A DNA stretch of 57,296 nt from Burkholderiales bacterium RIFCSPHIGHO2_12_FULL_63_20 (GTDB lineage Bacteria; Pseudomonadota; Gammaproteobacteria; Burkholderiales; Burkholderiaceae_C), in assembly GCA_001770775.1 (NCBI GenBank), contig MESA01000030.1, positions 93,453 to 150,748 on the forward strand, given 5' to 3'. Numbering within the stretch: the first letter of the stretch is position 1; every line of letters starts with the position of its first letter. Shown here in pieces: positions 46,665 through 55,543 of the stretch. A model generated the notes under the pieces. The model was not told where the DNA came from. It searched no databases and saw only the letters and a program-made list of their open reading frames with translations. The position numbers and the translations under genes are program-made.

Positions 46665-48668
46665 TTACGCCGAATTCGCCTCTGAAGCCTGCGCCGCCTG
46701 CTCGGCATACCAGCCCAGGCAACCCGGGTTGGACATCGCCTCGGGGTTCACCACCTTGCGGATGTCGTGGCCCAGGAAGAGCTTCTTGATCGGCACCTCC
46801 TGCTTCTTGCCCGACAGCGTGCGCGGGATCTCGGGGGCCTGCCACAGATCGTCCGGGATGAAGCGGGGCGACAGCGTGGTCTTGATGGCGTCGTGGATGC
46901 GCCCGCGCAAGGGCTCGTCCAACGTCAGCCCGTCGCGCAGCACCACGAACAGGATCATGCGCGAGGGCCGCCCCAGGTACTCCAGGTCGATCACCATGGC
47001 GTCGAGCACCTCGGGCAGGGCCTCGACGGCGGCGTAGATCTCGCTGGTGCCCATGCGCAGGCCGTGGCGGTTGATGGTGGCATCGCTGCGGCCGTAGATG
47101 ACACAGCTGCCATCCGGATGGATGCGCACCCAGTCGCCATGGCGCCAGATGCCGGGATAGACGTCGAAATAGCTCGACAGGTAACGGGCGTTGCCCTCGT
47201 CGCCCCACAGGTAGAGCGGCATGGACGGCAGGGGCCGCGTGCAGACCAGCTCGCCCACCTCGTCGATGACGGGCTCGCCGGCCTCGTTCCATGCCTCGAC
47301 CGCGCTGCCCAGCTGGCGGCAGGCCAGACGCCCAGGCTGTTGCGGCAGCTCGCGGTGGCTGCCAATGAAGACCCCGCAGAAGTCGGTGCCGCCGGAGATG
47401 TTGTTCCACCAGACGTCGGACGTGCCCAGGCGCGCGAACTGCGCCGTGCCCCAGCGCTGCACGTCTTCGGACAAGGGCGAGCCGGTGGCGCCCAGGGCAC
47501 GGATGCGCGAGAGGTCACCGCAGGTGGACAGGTCCACGCCGGCTTTCATGCAGCCGGCATAGAAGGCCGCGCCCGCGCCGAAGTAAGTGACGCGGTGACG
47601 GGCCGCAAAGCGCCACAGCACCGACCAGTCGGGCGCATCTTTCGAGCCCGCGGGGCTGCCGTCGTACAGGCAGATGGTGGCGCCATCGAGCAGGCCGCTG
47701 ACCTGGCTGTTCCACATCACCCAGCCGGTGGTGCTGTACCAGTGAAAGCGCTCGCCCAGGCTGTTGGGGGCATAGCTGCAACCCACATCGCCCAGCTTGC
47801 GCGAGGCCGCGCTCACCATGACGATGCCGCCGTGGCCGTGCACCAGGGCCTTGGGCAGGCCGGTGGTGCCGCTGGAATAGACGATCCACAGCGGGTGGTC
47901 GAACGGCAGCCACTCGGGCTCGAAGGCGGCGGTGGCCGCGTCGTCGCGGGCGATGGCCTGGGCGAACTCGCGCTCGGCCGGCACCTGGTGGGTGGCGTGC
48001 GGGCTGCGCAGCACGATGAGGTGCTCGACCGTGGGCAGGTCGGCGCGCAAGGCCTCGACCACGGCGCCGCGGTCCAGCGCCTTGCCGGCGTAGTGGATGC
48101 CATCGACGGCGATCAGCACCCGAGGCGTGATCTGCGCAAAGCGGTCGGCCACAGCCTGGGTGCCCATGTCGGGCGCGCACACGCTCCAGATTGCCCCGAC
48201 GCTGGCACAGGCCAGGAAGGCCACCACCGTCTCGGGTGTGTTGGGCAGGTAGGCGGCCACACGGTCACCGCGCTGCACGCCCAGCTCGCGCAAGGTCAGC
48301 GCCAGCGAGGCCACCTGGCGACGCAGCTCGGGCCAACTCAGCTCGCGCACCTCGCCCAGCTCGTTTTCGCTGACGATGGCGGGGAAACCAGCGGCGTGGG
48401 CCGGTGCCACATGGCTCAGCACCCGCTGGGCGTAGTTGACCTGGGCGCCCTCAAACCAGCGCGCACCGGGCATGCGGGCATCGGACAAGGCGGCCGTGTG
48501 CGGCGTGGGCGAGACCAGGCCGTCGTAGTCCCACAGGCTTTGCCAGAACGCCTCCTGATCGGTGACAGACCAGCGCCACAGTGCGTCGTAAGAGTCGAAA
48601 TGCAGGCCGCGCTCGGCAGCCAGCCAATCTTGGTAGAGCCGGATCTGGGGGACGTAAGGAGGCAGCAT
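46665..48668 (-). CDS. Acetoacetyl-CoA synthetase
   Basis: An ANL-superfamily ligase of 667 residues that activates acetoacetate to acetoacetyl-CoA. This allows use of ketone bodies and polyhydroxybutyrate breakdown products. An ACAS N-terminal domain comes first, then IVYSSGTTGLPKALVHGHGG (AMP-binding), GGTDFCGVFIGSHRELP and the C-terminal hinge YGRSDATINRHGLRMGTSEIY with LSGKKQEVPIKKL (catalytic Lys). ACASVGAIWSVCAPDMGTQAV fits the acetoacetate type better than acetyl-CoA synthetase. It diverges from the hybrid kinase gene across 164 bp. Confidence 0.88.
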   Translation of the reverse strand: MLPPYVPQIRLYQDWLAAERGLHFDSYDALWRWSVTDQEAFWQSLWDYDGLVSPTPHTAALSDARMPGARWFEGAQVNYAQRVLSHVAPAHAAGFPAIVSENELGEVRELSWPELRRQVASLALTLRELGVQRGDRVAAYLPNTPETVVAFLACASVGAIWSVCAPDMGTQAVADRFAQITPRVLIAVDGIHYAGKALDRGAVVEALRADLPTVEHLIVLRSPHATHQVPAEREFAQAIARDDAATAAFEPEWLPFDHPLWIVYSSGTTGLPKALVHGHGGIVMVSAASRKLGDVGCSYAPNSLGERFHWYSTTGWVMWNSQVSGLLDGATICLYDGSPAGSKDAPDWSVLWRFAARHRVTYFGAGAAFYAGCMKAGVDLSTCGDLSRIRALGATGSPLSEDVQRWGTAQFARLGTSDVWWNNISGGTDFCGVFIGSHRELPQQPGRLACRQLGSAVEAWNEAGEPVIDEVGELVCTRPLPSMPLYLWGDEGNARYLSSYFDVYPGIWRHGDWVRIHPDGSCVIYGRSDATINRHGLRMGTSEIYAAVEALPEVLDAMVIDLEYLGRPSRMILFVVLRDGLTLDEPLRGRIHDAIKTTLSPRFIPDDLWQAPEIPRTLSGKKQEVPIKKLFLGHDIRKVVNPEAMSNPGCLGWYAEQAAQASEANSA

Positions 48669-48832
48669 GGGCAGAGATCCAAGGAAGGTGGTCGTCGCAA
48701 TTTAGCCCCATGGCGGGCGCCGCGCCATGCTGGATAAGCCTGAGTGCCGCGCGCCCTTGTCCGAAAGACCCAAAAGACCGCCCCGATCCCCGGCGCGCGG
48801 GTCACAATGACGCCACGCTCACCCCCCGCGAC

Positions 48833-51800
48833 ATGAAGTTCTCGACCCCTTACCTCCGCCTGGTTCTGGAAATCACGCTCGCTGCCGCGCTGATCGAACT
48901 CCTGATCATGCGTTTGGTGCCCTTGAGCCTGCCCGGCATCAGCGGCTGGCGCGAGGCGGTGGCCGATGCCGTGCTGTTGGTACTGGCCCTGGGTCCGGTT
49001 GCGTGGTGGCGCAGCGTGCGGGCCTTCCAGCGTCATGCACGCCAGGGAGGGCACCCGACCATTGCCATTGATGCCGCAGGCAGCTTGGGCTTGAGCATGA
49101 TCGTGCTGGTGACCGGCATGCTGCTGAGCCTGTGGGCGGGCCAGCGTGTCGGCGCCACCATCGAGAACCAGGCCCGCGAGCGCTTCGAGCGCATCACCGT
49201 GCGTCTGGAGCAGAGCATCCGTCAGCGCTTTGCCATGCCCCTATTCGGGCTGCGCGGGGCCCACGGCACCCACAACGCCAGCGAGAAGCTCGACCGGGCG
49301 TCGTTTCGCAACTATGTCCATGCAATCAACATCGACCAGCAGTTCCCGGGTGTGCGGGGCTTTGGCTACATCGTCAAGGTCGATCGCCATGAGCTGAGCG
49401 CGTTCGAGCGCACCGAGCGGGCCGACCATGCCGAGTCGTTTTCGGTGGCCACCCAGGGCGAGGCCCGCGATTTGTATGTGATCAAGATGATCGAACCCAT
49501 GGCCGGCAACCTGCAAGCTCTGGGGCTGGACGTGGGCGCCGATCCGGTGCGGCGGGCCGCTGTCTTGTCCGCCATCGACACGGGGCAACCCACGCTGACG
49601 GGCCCGATCACGCTCAAGCAGGACGAGCGTCAGCGCCCGGGTGTCCTGTACCTGCTGCCACTCTACCAAGGCGCGGTGCCGCCCCTGAACCTGACACAGC
49701 GTCGCGCCAGCCTGGTCGGCATCTACTACGCCCCCATCGTGATCGACGAGCTGATGCAGGGCCTGTTCGACTCCGGCGACCGGCAGCTCAACATCAGCCT
49801 GAGCGACGAAACCGGCGCGGACCCGGTCGAGATGTTCCGCGTCGACGGCACCCAGGCGAGCGAACATGGCCAGCGCTTCGCCACGCAACGCACGCTGTCC
49901 ATCGCCGGACGGCAGTATGTGTTGCGCACCCAGGCCAACGCCACCTTCGAGCAGCGCGTGGACCGCGCCACGCCCAGCTGGATCGTGCTGGGCGGCTCGC
50001 TGCTGAGCGCCTTGCTGGCACTGGCCACCTGGATGCTGGCCAGTGCGCGGGCCCGCACGGAGGCCCTCGCCGCCAACTTGACGGTCGACCTGGAGCGCCT
50101 GGCTGAAGTAGCCCGCCGAACCTCCAATGCCGTGATGATCACAGACCCGGAGAAGCGGATCCGCTGGGTCAACGAAGGGTTCACGCGGCAGTACGGCTAC
50201 AGTTTCGAGGAGGCCCAGGGGCAGGACCTGCGGGCGCTGGTCGGCGCCCCCGATTGCCCTGAAGATCGCCTGACGCAGCTGGACGCCGCCTTGGCGCGTG
50301 GCGAGACCTGCCGTGTCGAGTTGCTCAACCGCGGCAAAGATGGTCAGACCTTCTGGGTCGACACCGAGATCCAGCCGCGTCACAACGCGCAGGGCGAATT
50401 GCTGGGCTACATCGAGATCGCCCAGAACATCTCTGACCTCAAGGAGGCCACCCACCGGCTGGAGGCCGCGCAGCGCGAAACCGATGCGCTGCTGCGTACG
50501 CTCAATGCGCACGCCGTCATCTCGGTCTCTGACCGTGCGGGGCGCATCGTCGAGGTCAACGACGCCTTCTGCGCGCTGAGCGGCTACAGCCGGGACGAGC
50601 TGGTCGGACGCAGTCACCGCATCAACAATTCCGGGGTGCATGACCGCGCCTTCTGGACCCACCTGTGGGACACCGTGATCGACGGCAGGGCCTGGCGCGG
50701 CGAGATCTGCAACCGCACCAAGAGTGGCTCGCTGTACTGGGTCGACAGCGTCATCGCCCCGTTCATGGATGCCGAGGGCCGGGTTGAGAAGTTCATTGCC
50801 ATCCGCCACGATGTGACCTGGCGCAAGCTGACCGAGCAGCAACTGCGCTCCAACGAAGCCTTCCTGGAGCGGGTCAGCCGCATCGCCGGGGTGGGGGGCT
50901 GGCTGATCAACCTGCAGAGCCGCGAGATCGAATGGTCGGATCAGGCCTGTGCCATCTATGGCCTGCCGCGCGGCCACCGCGGCAGCTCTGACGAAGGCCT
51001 GAGCTTCATCGCGCCCGAGTGGCGGCCGCGCCTGGTCGAGGCGCTCAAAGTGGCCCGACGCACCCACAGCCCAGCCGACCTGGAGCTGCAAGCCACCACC
51101 GCCGACCACCGACCGGTGTGGCTGCGTGTGGTCGCGGAGTTCGAGTTCGAGCAGGACCAGCCCGTGCGTCTGGTGGGCACCTCGCAAGACATCACCGAGC
51201 GGCGGCTCTCGCAAGCTCGGTTGAACGAAACGTCCACCTTGCTGACCAACGTGCTCAATGCCGCCTCGGGCATCGCCGTGATCGCCACCGACGCGGACCT
51301 GGTGATCCGCGTGTTCAACACAGGCGCCGAACGCCTGCTGGGCTACCGTGCCAGCGAGATCGTCGGCCACACCACGCCCTTGCGTTTCCATGACCCGGCC
51401 CGGATCACCGCCCTGCGAGAGGCCGTGCGCGCGCGCCTGGGCGATGTCGAACCCACACCCGTGCAGCTGCTGATCGAGCCTCGTCTGCTGGGCCAAGTGC
51501 GCCAGCTCAACTATGTCCGCCAGGACGGCAGCCTGGTGCCGGTGTCGATTGTGGTCACCGAGATGCGTTCCGAACAGGGCGAGGTCACGGGCTACCTGGG
51601 CATCGTTCAGGACCGCACCCAGAGCCTGGAGTACGAGACCTCGCTGCAACAGGCCAAGCTGGTCGCCGAGCAGGCCAGCGCGGCCAAGGGGCAGTTCCTG
51701 GCCAACATGAGCCACGAGATCCGTACCCCCATGAACGCCATCCTGGGGATGCTGCGCCTGCTGCACAAGACCACGCTGGACGAGCGCCAGCGCGACTATG

Positions 51801-53503
51801 CCAGCAAGGCCGAGCGGGCCGCGCAGTCGCTGCTGGGTTTGCTCAACGACATCCTGGACTTCTCCAAGATCGAAGCCGGCAAGATGAGTCTGCATCCGCG
51901 CGCCTTCTCGGTGGGTCGCCTGTTGAGCGACCTGCACGTGGTGCTGTCGGCCAATCTGGGCGACAAACCCGTGGCGCTGAACTTCACCCTCGACCCCCAG
52001 CTGCCCGAGTACCTGGTCGGCGATGATCTGCGACTGCTGCAGGTGTTGATCAACCTGGGCGGCAACGCCATCAAGTTCACCCATCAGGGCCAGGTGGACG
52101 TGGCGCTGGAGGTGCTGTCGCATGACGATGAGCAGGTGCATCTGCGCGTCTCGGTACGCGACACCGGGATCGGCATGAGTGCGCAGGCGCTCGCGCACAT
52201 CTTCGAGGGCTTCTCGCAGGCCGAAGGCTCGACCACCCGCAAGTACGGCGGCACCGGTCTAGGCCTGGCCATCAGCCGCCGCCTGGTCACGCTGATGGGC
52301 AGCCAGATCCTGGTGCGCAGCGAACCCGGCCAGGGCAGCACCTTCTGGTTCGACCTCACGCTGCGTGAGCCCAACGTCGAGGATGCCGACCCCAGCGCTC
52401 CCATGCCCCTGGAGGCCCTTGCCCCCATGCGGCGCCTGGCGGGCTGGCGCCTGCTGCTGGTGGAAGACAACCCCAACAACCGCCAGGTGGCCAGCGAATT
52501 GCTGGAAGGCGAAGGCGCCGAGGTCAGCATGGCCCACAACGGCGCCGAGGGCGTGCAGGCGGTGCTCAATGGCCCGGACCTGATCGATGCGGTGCTGATG
52601 GACGTGCAGATGCCCGTGATGGATGGGCTGGCGGCCACACGCGCACTGCGCGAGGCTCTGGGCGAGGCGGCGCCCCCCGTCATCGCCATGACCGCCAACG
52701 CCCTGCCCGCCGATCTGGCCGCGTGCCAGGAGGCGGGCATGGTGGCCCATGTCGGCAAGCCCTTCGATCTGACGCACTTGATCGAGACCGTGCTGACCCA
52801 TGGGCGGCGCGGGCCTGCCCCAGTCGCCGGCAGCACATCCCTGACGCCGCCTGGGCAGACCCCGACGCCCACCTTGCCGGTACATGCCCAGGTGGAGGCG
52901 CAAGCCCAGGGCGTGGCCCTGGACGCCGCACTGGGCCGACTGGGCCATCGTCAGGACGTCTACCTGCGCCTGCTCACCCGGTTCTGCGAGGAGTTGCCCG
53001 GCGCGGCCGCGCAGGCACGCCAGGACTGGGCCCATGCCGACGCGCCCGCCCTGCGGGCCTGGTTGCACAGTTTCAAAGGCCTGGCCGGCACCCTCGGCCT
53101 GCAGGCGCTGCAAGCGCAGGCGAGCGCCGCCGAGCAGGCCTGCCCCAGTGAGCTCCCGGGCGGCCCGCTGCCCGACTGGCTCGCGCCCCTGCTGCGTGCC
53201 ATGGACGAGGCTCGCACTCGCCTACCGACCCTGTTGGCGGCGCTGACCCCGCCCTCACAGGCCACCACCGGCGAGCCCCAGCCCCTCGATCGCACTCTGT
53301 TGCACACGCAAGTGCAGGAGCTGATTAAACTGCTGCAACGCTCGGACATGACCGCGCTCGACTGCCACGCCCGCCTGCAAGACGCTCACGCCCAGGCATT
53401 GGGCGAGGCGCTGATGCCCCTCAACGACGCGATGGCCCACCTGGACTTTGCCGGCGCCATCGAACACGGTCAGCGTCTGCTGACGAACTGGCCCCTGGAG
53501 TGA
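48833..53503 (+). CDS. CHASE-PAS4 hybrid sensor histidine kinase with REC and HPt
   Basis: A 1556-residue membrane phosphorelay protein. Hydrophobic segments at about 8-30, 42-60, 84-102 and 382-403 bracket a periplasmic CHASE domain (YVHAINIDQQFPGVRGFGYI near 161). Four PAS domains follow at about 425, 553, 680 and 803. Then come a HisKA (NMSHEIRTPMNAIL, His 961), a HATPase (INLGGNAIKFT, DTGIGM, GGTGLGLAISRRLV), a receiver (LLLVEDNPNN, Asp 1257) and an HPt domain (LHSFKGLAGTLG, His 1412). The frame reads further upstream, but ATG 48833 (MKFSTPYLRL) is the sensible start. All relay residues are intact. Confidence 0.92.
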   Translation: MKFSTPYLRLVLEITLAAALIELLIMRLVPLSLPGISGWREAVADAVLLVLALGPVAWWRSVRAFQRHARQGGHPTIAIDAAGSLGLSMIVLVTGMLLSLWAGQRVGATIENQARERFERITVRLEQSIRQRFAMPLFGLRGAHGTHNASEKLDRASFRNYVHAINIDQQFPGVRGFGYIVKVDRHELSAFERTERADHAESFSVATQGEARDLYVIKMIEPMAGNLQALGLDVGADPVRRAAVLSAIDTGQPTLTGPITLKQDERQRPGVLYLLPLYQGAVPPLNLTQRRASLVGIYYAPIVIDELMQGLFDSGDRQLNISLSDETGADPVEMFRVDGTQASEHGQRFATQRTLSIAGRQYVLRTQANATFEQRVDRATPSWIVLGGSLLSALLALATWMLASARARTEALAANLTVDLERLAEVARRTSNAVMITDPEKRIRWVNEGFTRQYGYSFEEAQGQDLRALVGAPDCPEDRLTQLDAALARGETCRVELLNRGKDGQTFWVDTEIQPRHNAQGELLGYIEIAQNISDLKEATHRLEAAQRETDALLRTLNAHAVISVSDRAGRIVEVNDAFCALSGYSRDELVGRSHRINNSGVHDRAFWTHLWDTVIDGRAWRGEICNRTKSGSLYWVDSVIAPFMDAEGRVEKFIAIRHDVTWRKLTEQQLRSNEAFLERVSRIAGVGGWLINLQSREIEWSDQACAIYGLPRGHRGSSDEGLSFIAPEWRPRLVEALKVARRTHSPADLELQATTADHRPVWLRVVAEFEFEQDQPVRLVGTSQDITERRLSQARLNETSTLLTNVLNAASGIAVIATDADLVIRVFNTGAERLLGYRASEIVGHTTPLRFHDPARITALREAVRARLGDVEPTPVQLLIEPRLLGQVRQLNYVRQDGSLVPVSIVVTEMRSEQGEVTGYLGIVQDRTQSLEYETSLQQAKLVAEQASAAKGQFLANMSHEIRTPMNAILGMLRLLHKTTLDERQRDYASKAERAAQSLLGLLNDILDFSKIEAGKMSLHPRAFSVGRLLSDLHVVLSANLGDKPVALNFTLDPQLPEYLVGDDLRLLQVLINLGGNAIKFTHQGQVDVALEVLSHDDEQVHLRVSVRDTGIGMSAQALAHIFEGFSQAEGSTTRKYGGTGLGLAISRRLVTLMGSQILVRSEPGQGSTFWFDLTLREPNVEDADPSAPMPLEALAPMRRLAGWRLLLVEDNPNNRQVASELLEGEGAEVSMAHNGAEGVQAVLNGPDLIDAVLMDVQMPVMDGLAATRALREALGEAAPPVIAMTANALPADLAACQEAGMVAHVGKPFDLTHLIETVLTHGRRGPAPVAGSTSLTPPGQTPTPTLPVHAQVEAQAQGVALDAALGRLGHRQDVYLRLLTRFCEELPGAAAQARQDWAHADAPALRAWLHSFKGLAGTLGLQALQAQASAAEQACPSELPGGPLPDWLAPLLRAMDEARTRLPTLLAALTPPSQATTGEPQPLDRTLLHTQVQELIKLLQRSDMTALDCHARLQDAHAQALGEALMPLNDAMAHLDFAGAIEHGQRLLTNWPLE

Positions 53504-53508
53504 CACGG

Positions 53509-54459
53509 ATGCTGCCTGTCGACGCCACGCTGGCGGACCTGTTGAAAGAGCCCGAACGCAAGCCCCGGCTGCTGGTGGTCGATGACCAGCCCACCAACAT
53601 CCAGGTGCTCTATCGCGTCTTTGCCGACGACTGTCAGGTCTTCATGGCCACCTCGGGCGAACAGGCCCTGCACACGGCCCGCGAGGAGGCCCCCGACGTC
53701 ATCCTGCTCGATGTGATGATGCCGGACATGGACGGCTACGAGGTCTGCCGTCAGCTCAAGCAAGACAGCGCCACCCGCGACATCCCCATCCTGTTTGTCA
53801 CCGCCCACCATGAAGCCCAGGAAGAGGCACGCGGCCTGGCCTGCGGGGCGGTCGATTTCATCACCAAGCCCATCCACCCGGCGGTGGTACGTGCACGGGT
53901 GCACACTCACCTGACCCTCAAGCGCCAGACCGACGTCCTCAAGCGCCTGGTCTTCATCGACGCGCTCACCCACGTCTTCAACCGCCGCTATTTTGACGAG
54001 CGGCTGACCGATGAGTGGGGGCGAGCACAGCGGACGGGCAAACCCCTGTGCCTGATCCTGATCGACGTGGACTTCTTCAAGCAGTTCAACGACATGAACG
54101 GCCACCAGCGCGGCGACGACGCCCTGCGCCAGGTGGCTCATGCCCTCAAGGCAGCGACCCTGCGTCCCGGCGATGTGGTCTGCCGCTACGGCGGCGAAGA
54201 GTTCGCCTGCCTGCTACCCAACACCGACCTGGACGGCGCCCTGCAGGTCGCCCAGCGCATGAAGCTGGCCGTGCGTGAGCTGGCCATCGCGCACACGGCG
54301 TCCGGCGTGGCCGAGGTGTTGACCATCAGCGCCGGGCTGGCCGTGCGCCCCCCCGCCTCCGACCGTGACGCGGCCGCCCTGGTGGCCCTGGCCGACGCCC
54401 AACTCTATCGCGCCAAGGCCGAGGGCCGGGCCCGCGTCTGCCACGCGGTGCTGGACTGA
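53509..54459 (+). CDS. Response regulator with GGDEF diguanylate cyclase domain
   Basis: A 316-residue receiver-diguanylate cyclase (PleD/WspR-like). The receiver has LLVVDDQPTNIQVLYR, VILLDVMMPDMDGYEV (phospho-Asp) and FITKP. The catalytic domain has LIDVDFFKQFNDMNGHQRGDDALRQVA and the active-site RYGGEEF. An RPGD five residues before GGEEF is the RxxD inhibitory site for c-di-GMP. GGAG lies nine bases before ATG 53509; a GTG at 53500 overlaps the kinase stop and is the alternative. The kinase HPt just upstream is the likely phosphodonor. Confidence 0.93.
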   Translation: MLPVDATLADLLKEPERKPRLLVVDDQPTNIQVLYRVFADDCQVFMATSGEQALHTAREEAPDVILLDVMMPDMDGYEVCRQLKQDSATRDIPILFVTAHHEAQEEARGLACGAVDFITKPIHPAVVRARVHTHLTLKRQTDVLKRLVFIDALTHVFNRRYFDERLTDEWGRAQRTGKPLCLILIDVDFFKQFNDMNGHQRGDDALRQVAHALKAATLRPGDVVCRYGGEEFACLLPNTDLDGALQVAQRMKLAVRELAIAHTASGVAEVLTISAGLAVRPPASDRDAAALVALADAQLYRAKAEGRARVCHAVLD

Positions 54460-54485
54460 CAGCCGCCAGCCCCAAAGCCGGCCGC

Positions 54486-55379
54486 TCAGCGTCCGTCGCG
54501 CGCCTTGTCCAGCATGAAATCGATGAAGGTGGACGCCGCCCGCGTGTGATGGCGGTTGGGCATGTAGAGCATGTACATCTGCGTGCCGAAGATGCTGAGC
54601 TTCCAGTTGTCGAGCGCGGTGAGCATCTCGCCCCGGCTCACCAGGTCCTGCACCACATAGTCGGGCACCAGACCCACGCCCAGGCCGGCCACGATGGCCT
54701 CGCGCAGGAACAGGAAGTTCTCGCTGGTGAGCGTGGGCGACAGCGGCACCTCGTGGCGTTCGCCTTCCAGGTAGGCGGCCAGACGCAGCTGGCGCCCCAC
54801 CACCGCGGAGGTGATCAAGGGCGCGCGTGACAGATCCTCCAGCGTGGCGGGCATGCCCTGAGCCTGGACATAGCCGGGCGTGGCGCAGGCCACATAGCGC
54901 ACCGGACCCATGTCGCGCGCCACGAGGTTGTCGGGCGGGTCGGTCATCACGCGCACGGCAATGTCCACCTCGTCACGCATCAGGTCGACCACGCGGTTTT
55001 CAAACACCACGTCCAGCACGATGCCGGGGTAGGCGCGCTTGAAGTCGATCAACCAGGGCGCCATCACCAGCTGGCCATAGCCGCTGGGCACGCTCAGGCG
55101 CACCCGCCCTTGCAGGGTCTGACCCAGGGTGGTGACGGTTTCGCGGGCGGCTTCGAGCTCATTGCGGATCTGGCGGCCGTGCTCATACAGACGCAGCCCG
55201 ATCTCGGTAGGCTCAATGCGGCGGGTGGTGCGCCGCACCAGTTGCTGGCCGACGGCTCGCTCGAACTGGTTGAGGTGGTAGCTCACATTGGCCCGACTCA
55301 TCTTCAAACGCCGGGCGGCCTCGGAGAGGTTGCCAGCGTCGAGGATTTCGACCAACATGGACAAGGACTGCAGTTCCAT
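54486..55379 (-). CDS. LysR-family transcriptional regulator
   Basis: A 297-residue LysR regulator. The N-terminal winged helix has LVEILDAGNLSEAARRLKMSRANVSYHLNQFERAVGQQLVRRTTRR, followed by a linker helix and a periplasmic-binding-like effector domain (VRLSVPSGYGQLVMAPWLIDFKRAYPGI). The start ATG is at 55379. It points away from the fatty-acid oxidation gene, with a shared 164 bp region full of TTGACA/TGTCAA palindromes. Regulation of that gene is therefore likely, though the effector is not known. Confidence 0.92.
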   Translation of the reverse strand: MELQSLSMLVEILDAGNLSEAARRLKMSRANVSYHLNQFERAVGQQLVRRTTRRIEPTEIGLRLYEHGRQIRNELEAARETVTTLGQTLQGRVRLSVPSGYGQLVMAPWLIDFKRAYPGIVLDVVFENRVVDLMRDEVDIAVRVMTDPPDNLVARDMGPVRYVACATPGYVQAQGMPATLEDLSRAPLITSAVVGRQLRLAAYLEGERHEVPLSPTLTSENFLFLREAIVAGLGVGLVPDYVVQDLVSRGEMLTALDNWKLSIFGTQMYMLYMPNRHHTRAASTFIDFMLDKARDGR

Positions 55380-55406
55380 AGCGCAAGAGGTCAGCCCGTT
55401 GAGCGG

Positions 55407-55459
55407 GTCAACTGTCAAATTTGACTTGACAGTCTGTCAATGCATGAGGGGATTGTCAA
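55407..55459. promoter_or_regulatory. Palindromic operator cluster between LysR and the fad gene
   Basis: ACTGTCAA-ATTTGAC-TTGACAGT (55411-55433) is a perfect inverted repeat with a 7-base spacer. Inside it GTCAAATTTGAC (55414-55425) is a 12-base palindrome. TTGACAG-T-CTGTCAA (55426-55440) is a further perfect one, and TGTCAA recurs at 55454. The T-N11-A style and the divergent location suit LysR binding sites. Confidence 0.6.
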
Positions 55460-55543
55460 GACAGCACCCCTGTCCAACAATCCGTGTCAACCTGCTGGCC
55501 ATCCGGCCCGGGTCTTTTTTCTGCACAAAAAGAGAGACACCCC

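Noticed and set aside
46654-47409. Upstream extension of the small protein at 46285-46653
   Set aside because: The extension lies wholly inside acetoacetyl-CoA synthetase in another frame; the ATG at 46653 begins a normal-looking protein.
49241-52198. 985-codon open frame on the minus strand
   Set aside because: It runs antisense to the PAS domains of the hybrid kinase, has no recognisable domain, and is a product of high GC codon usage.
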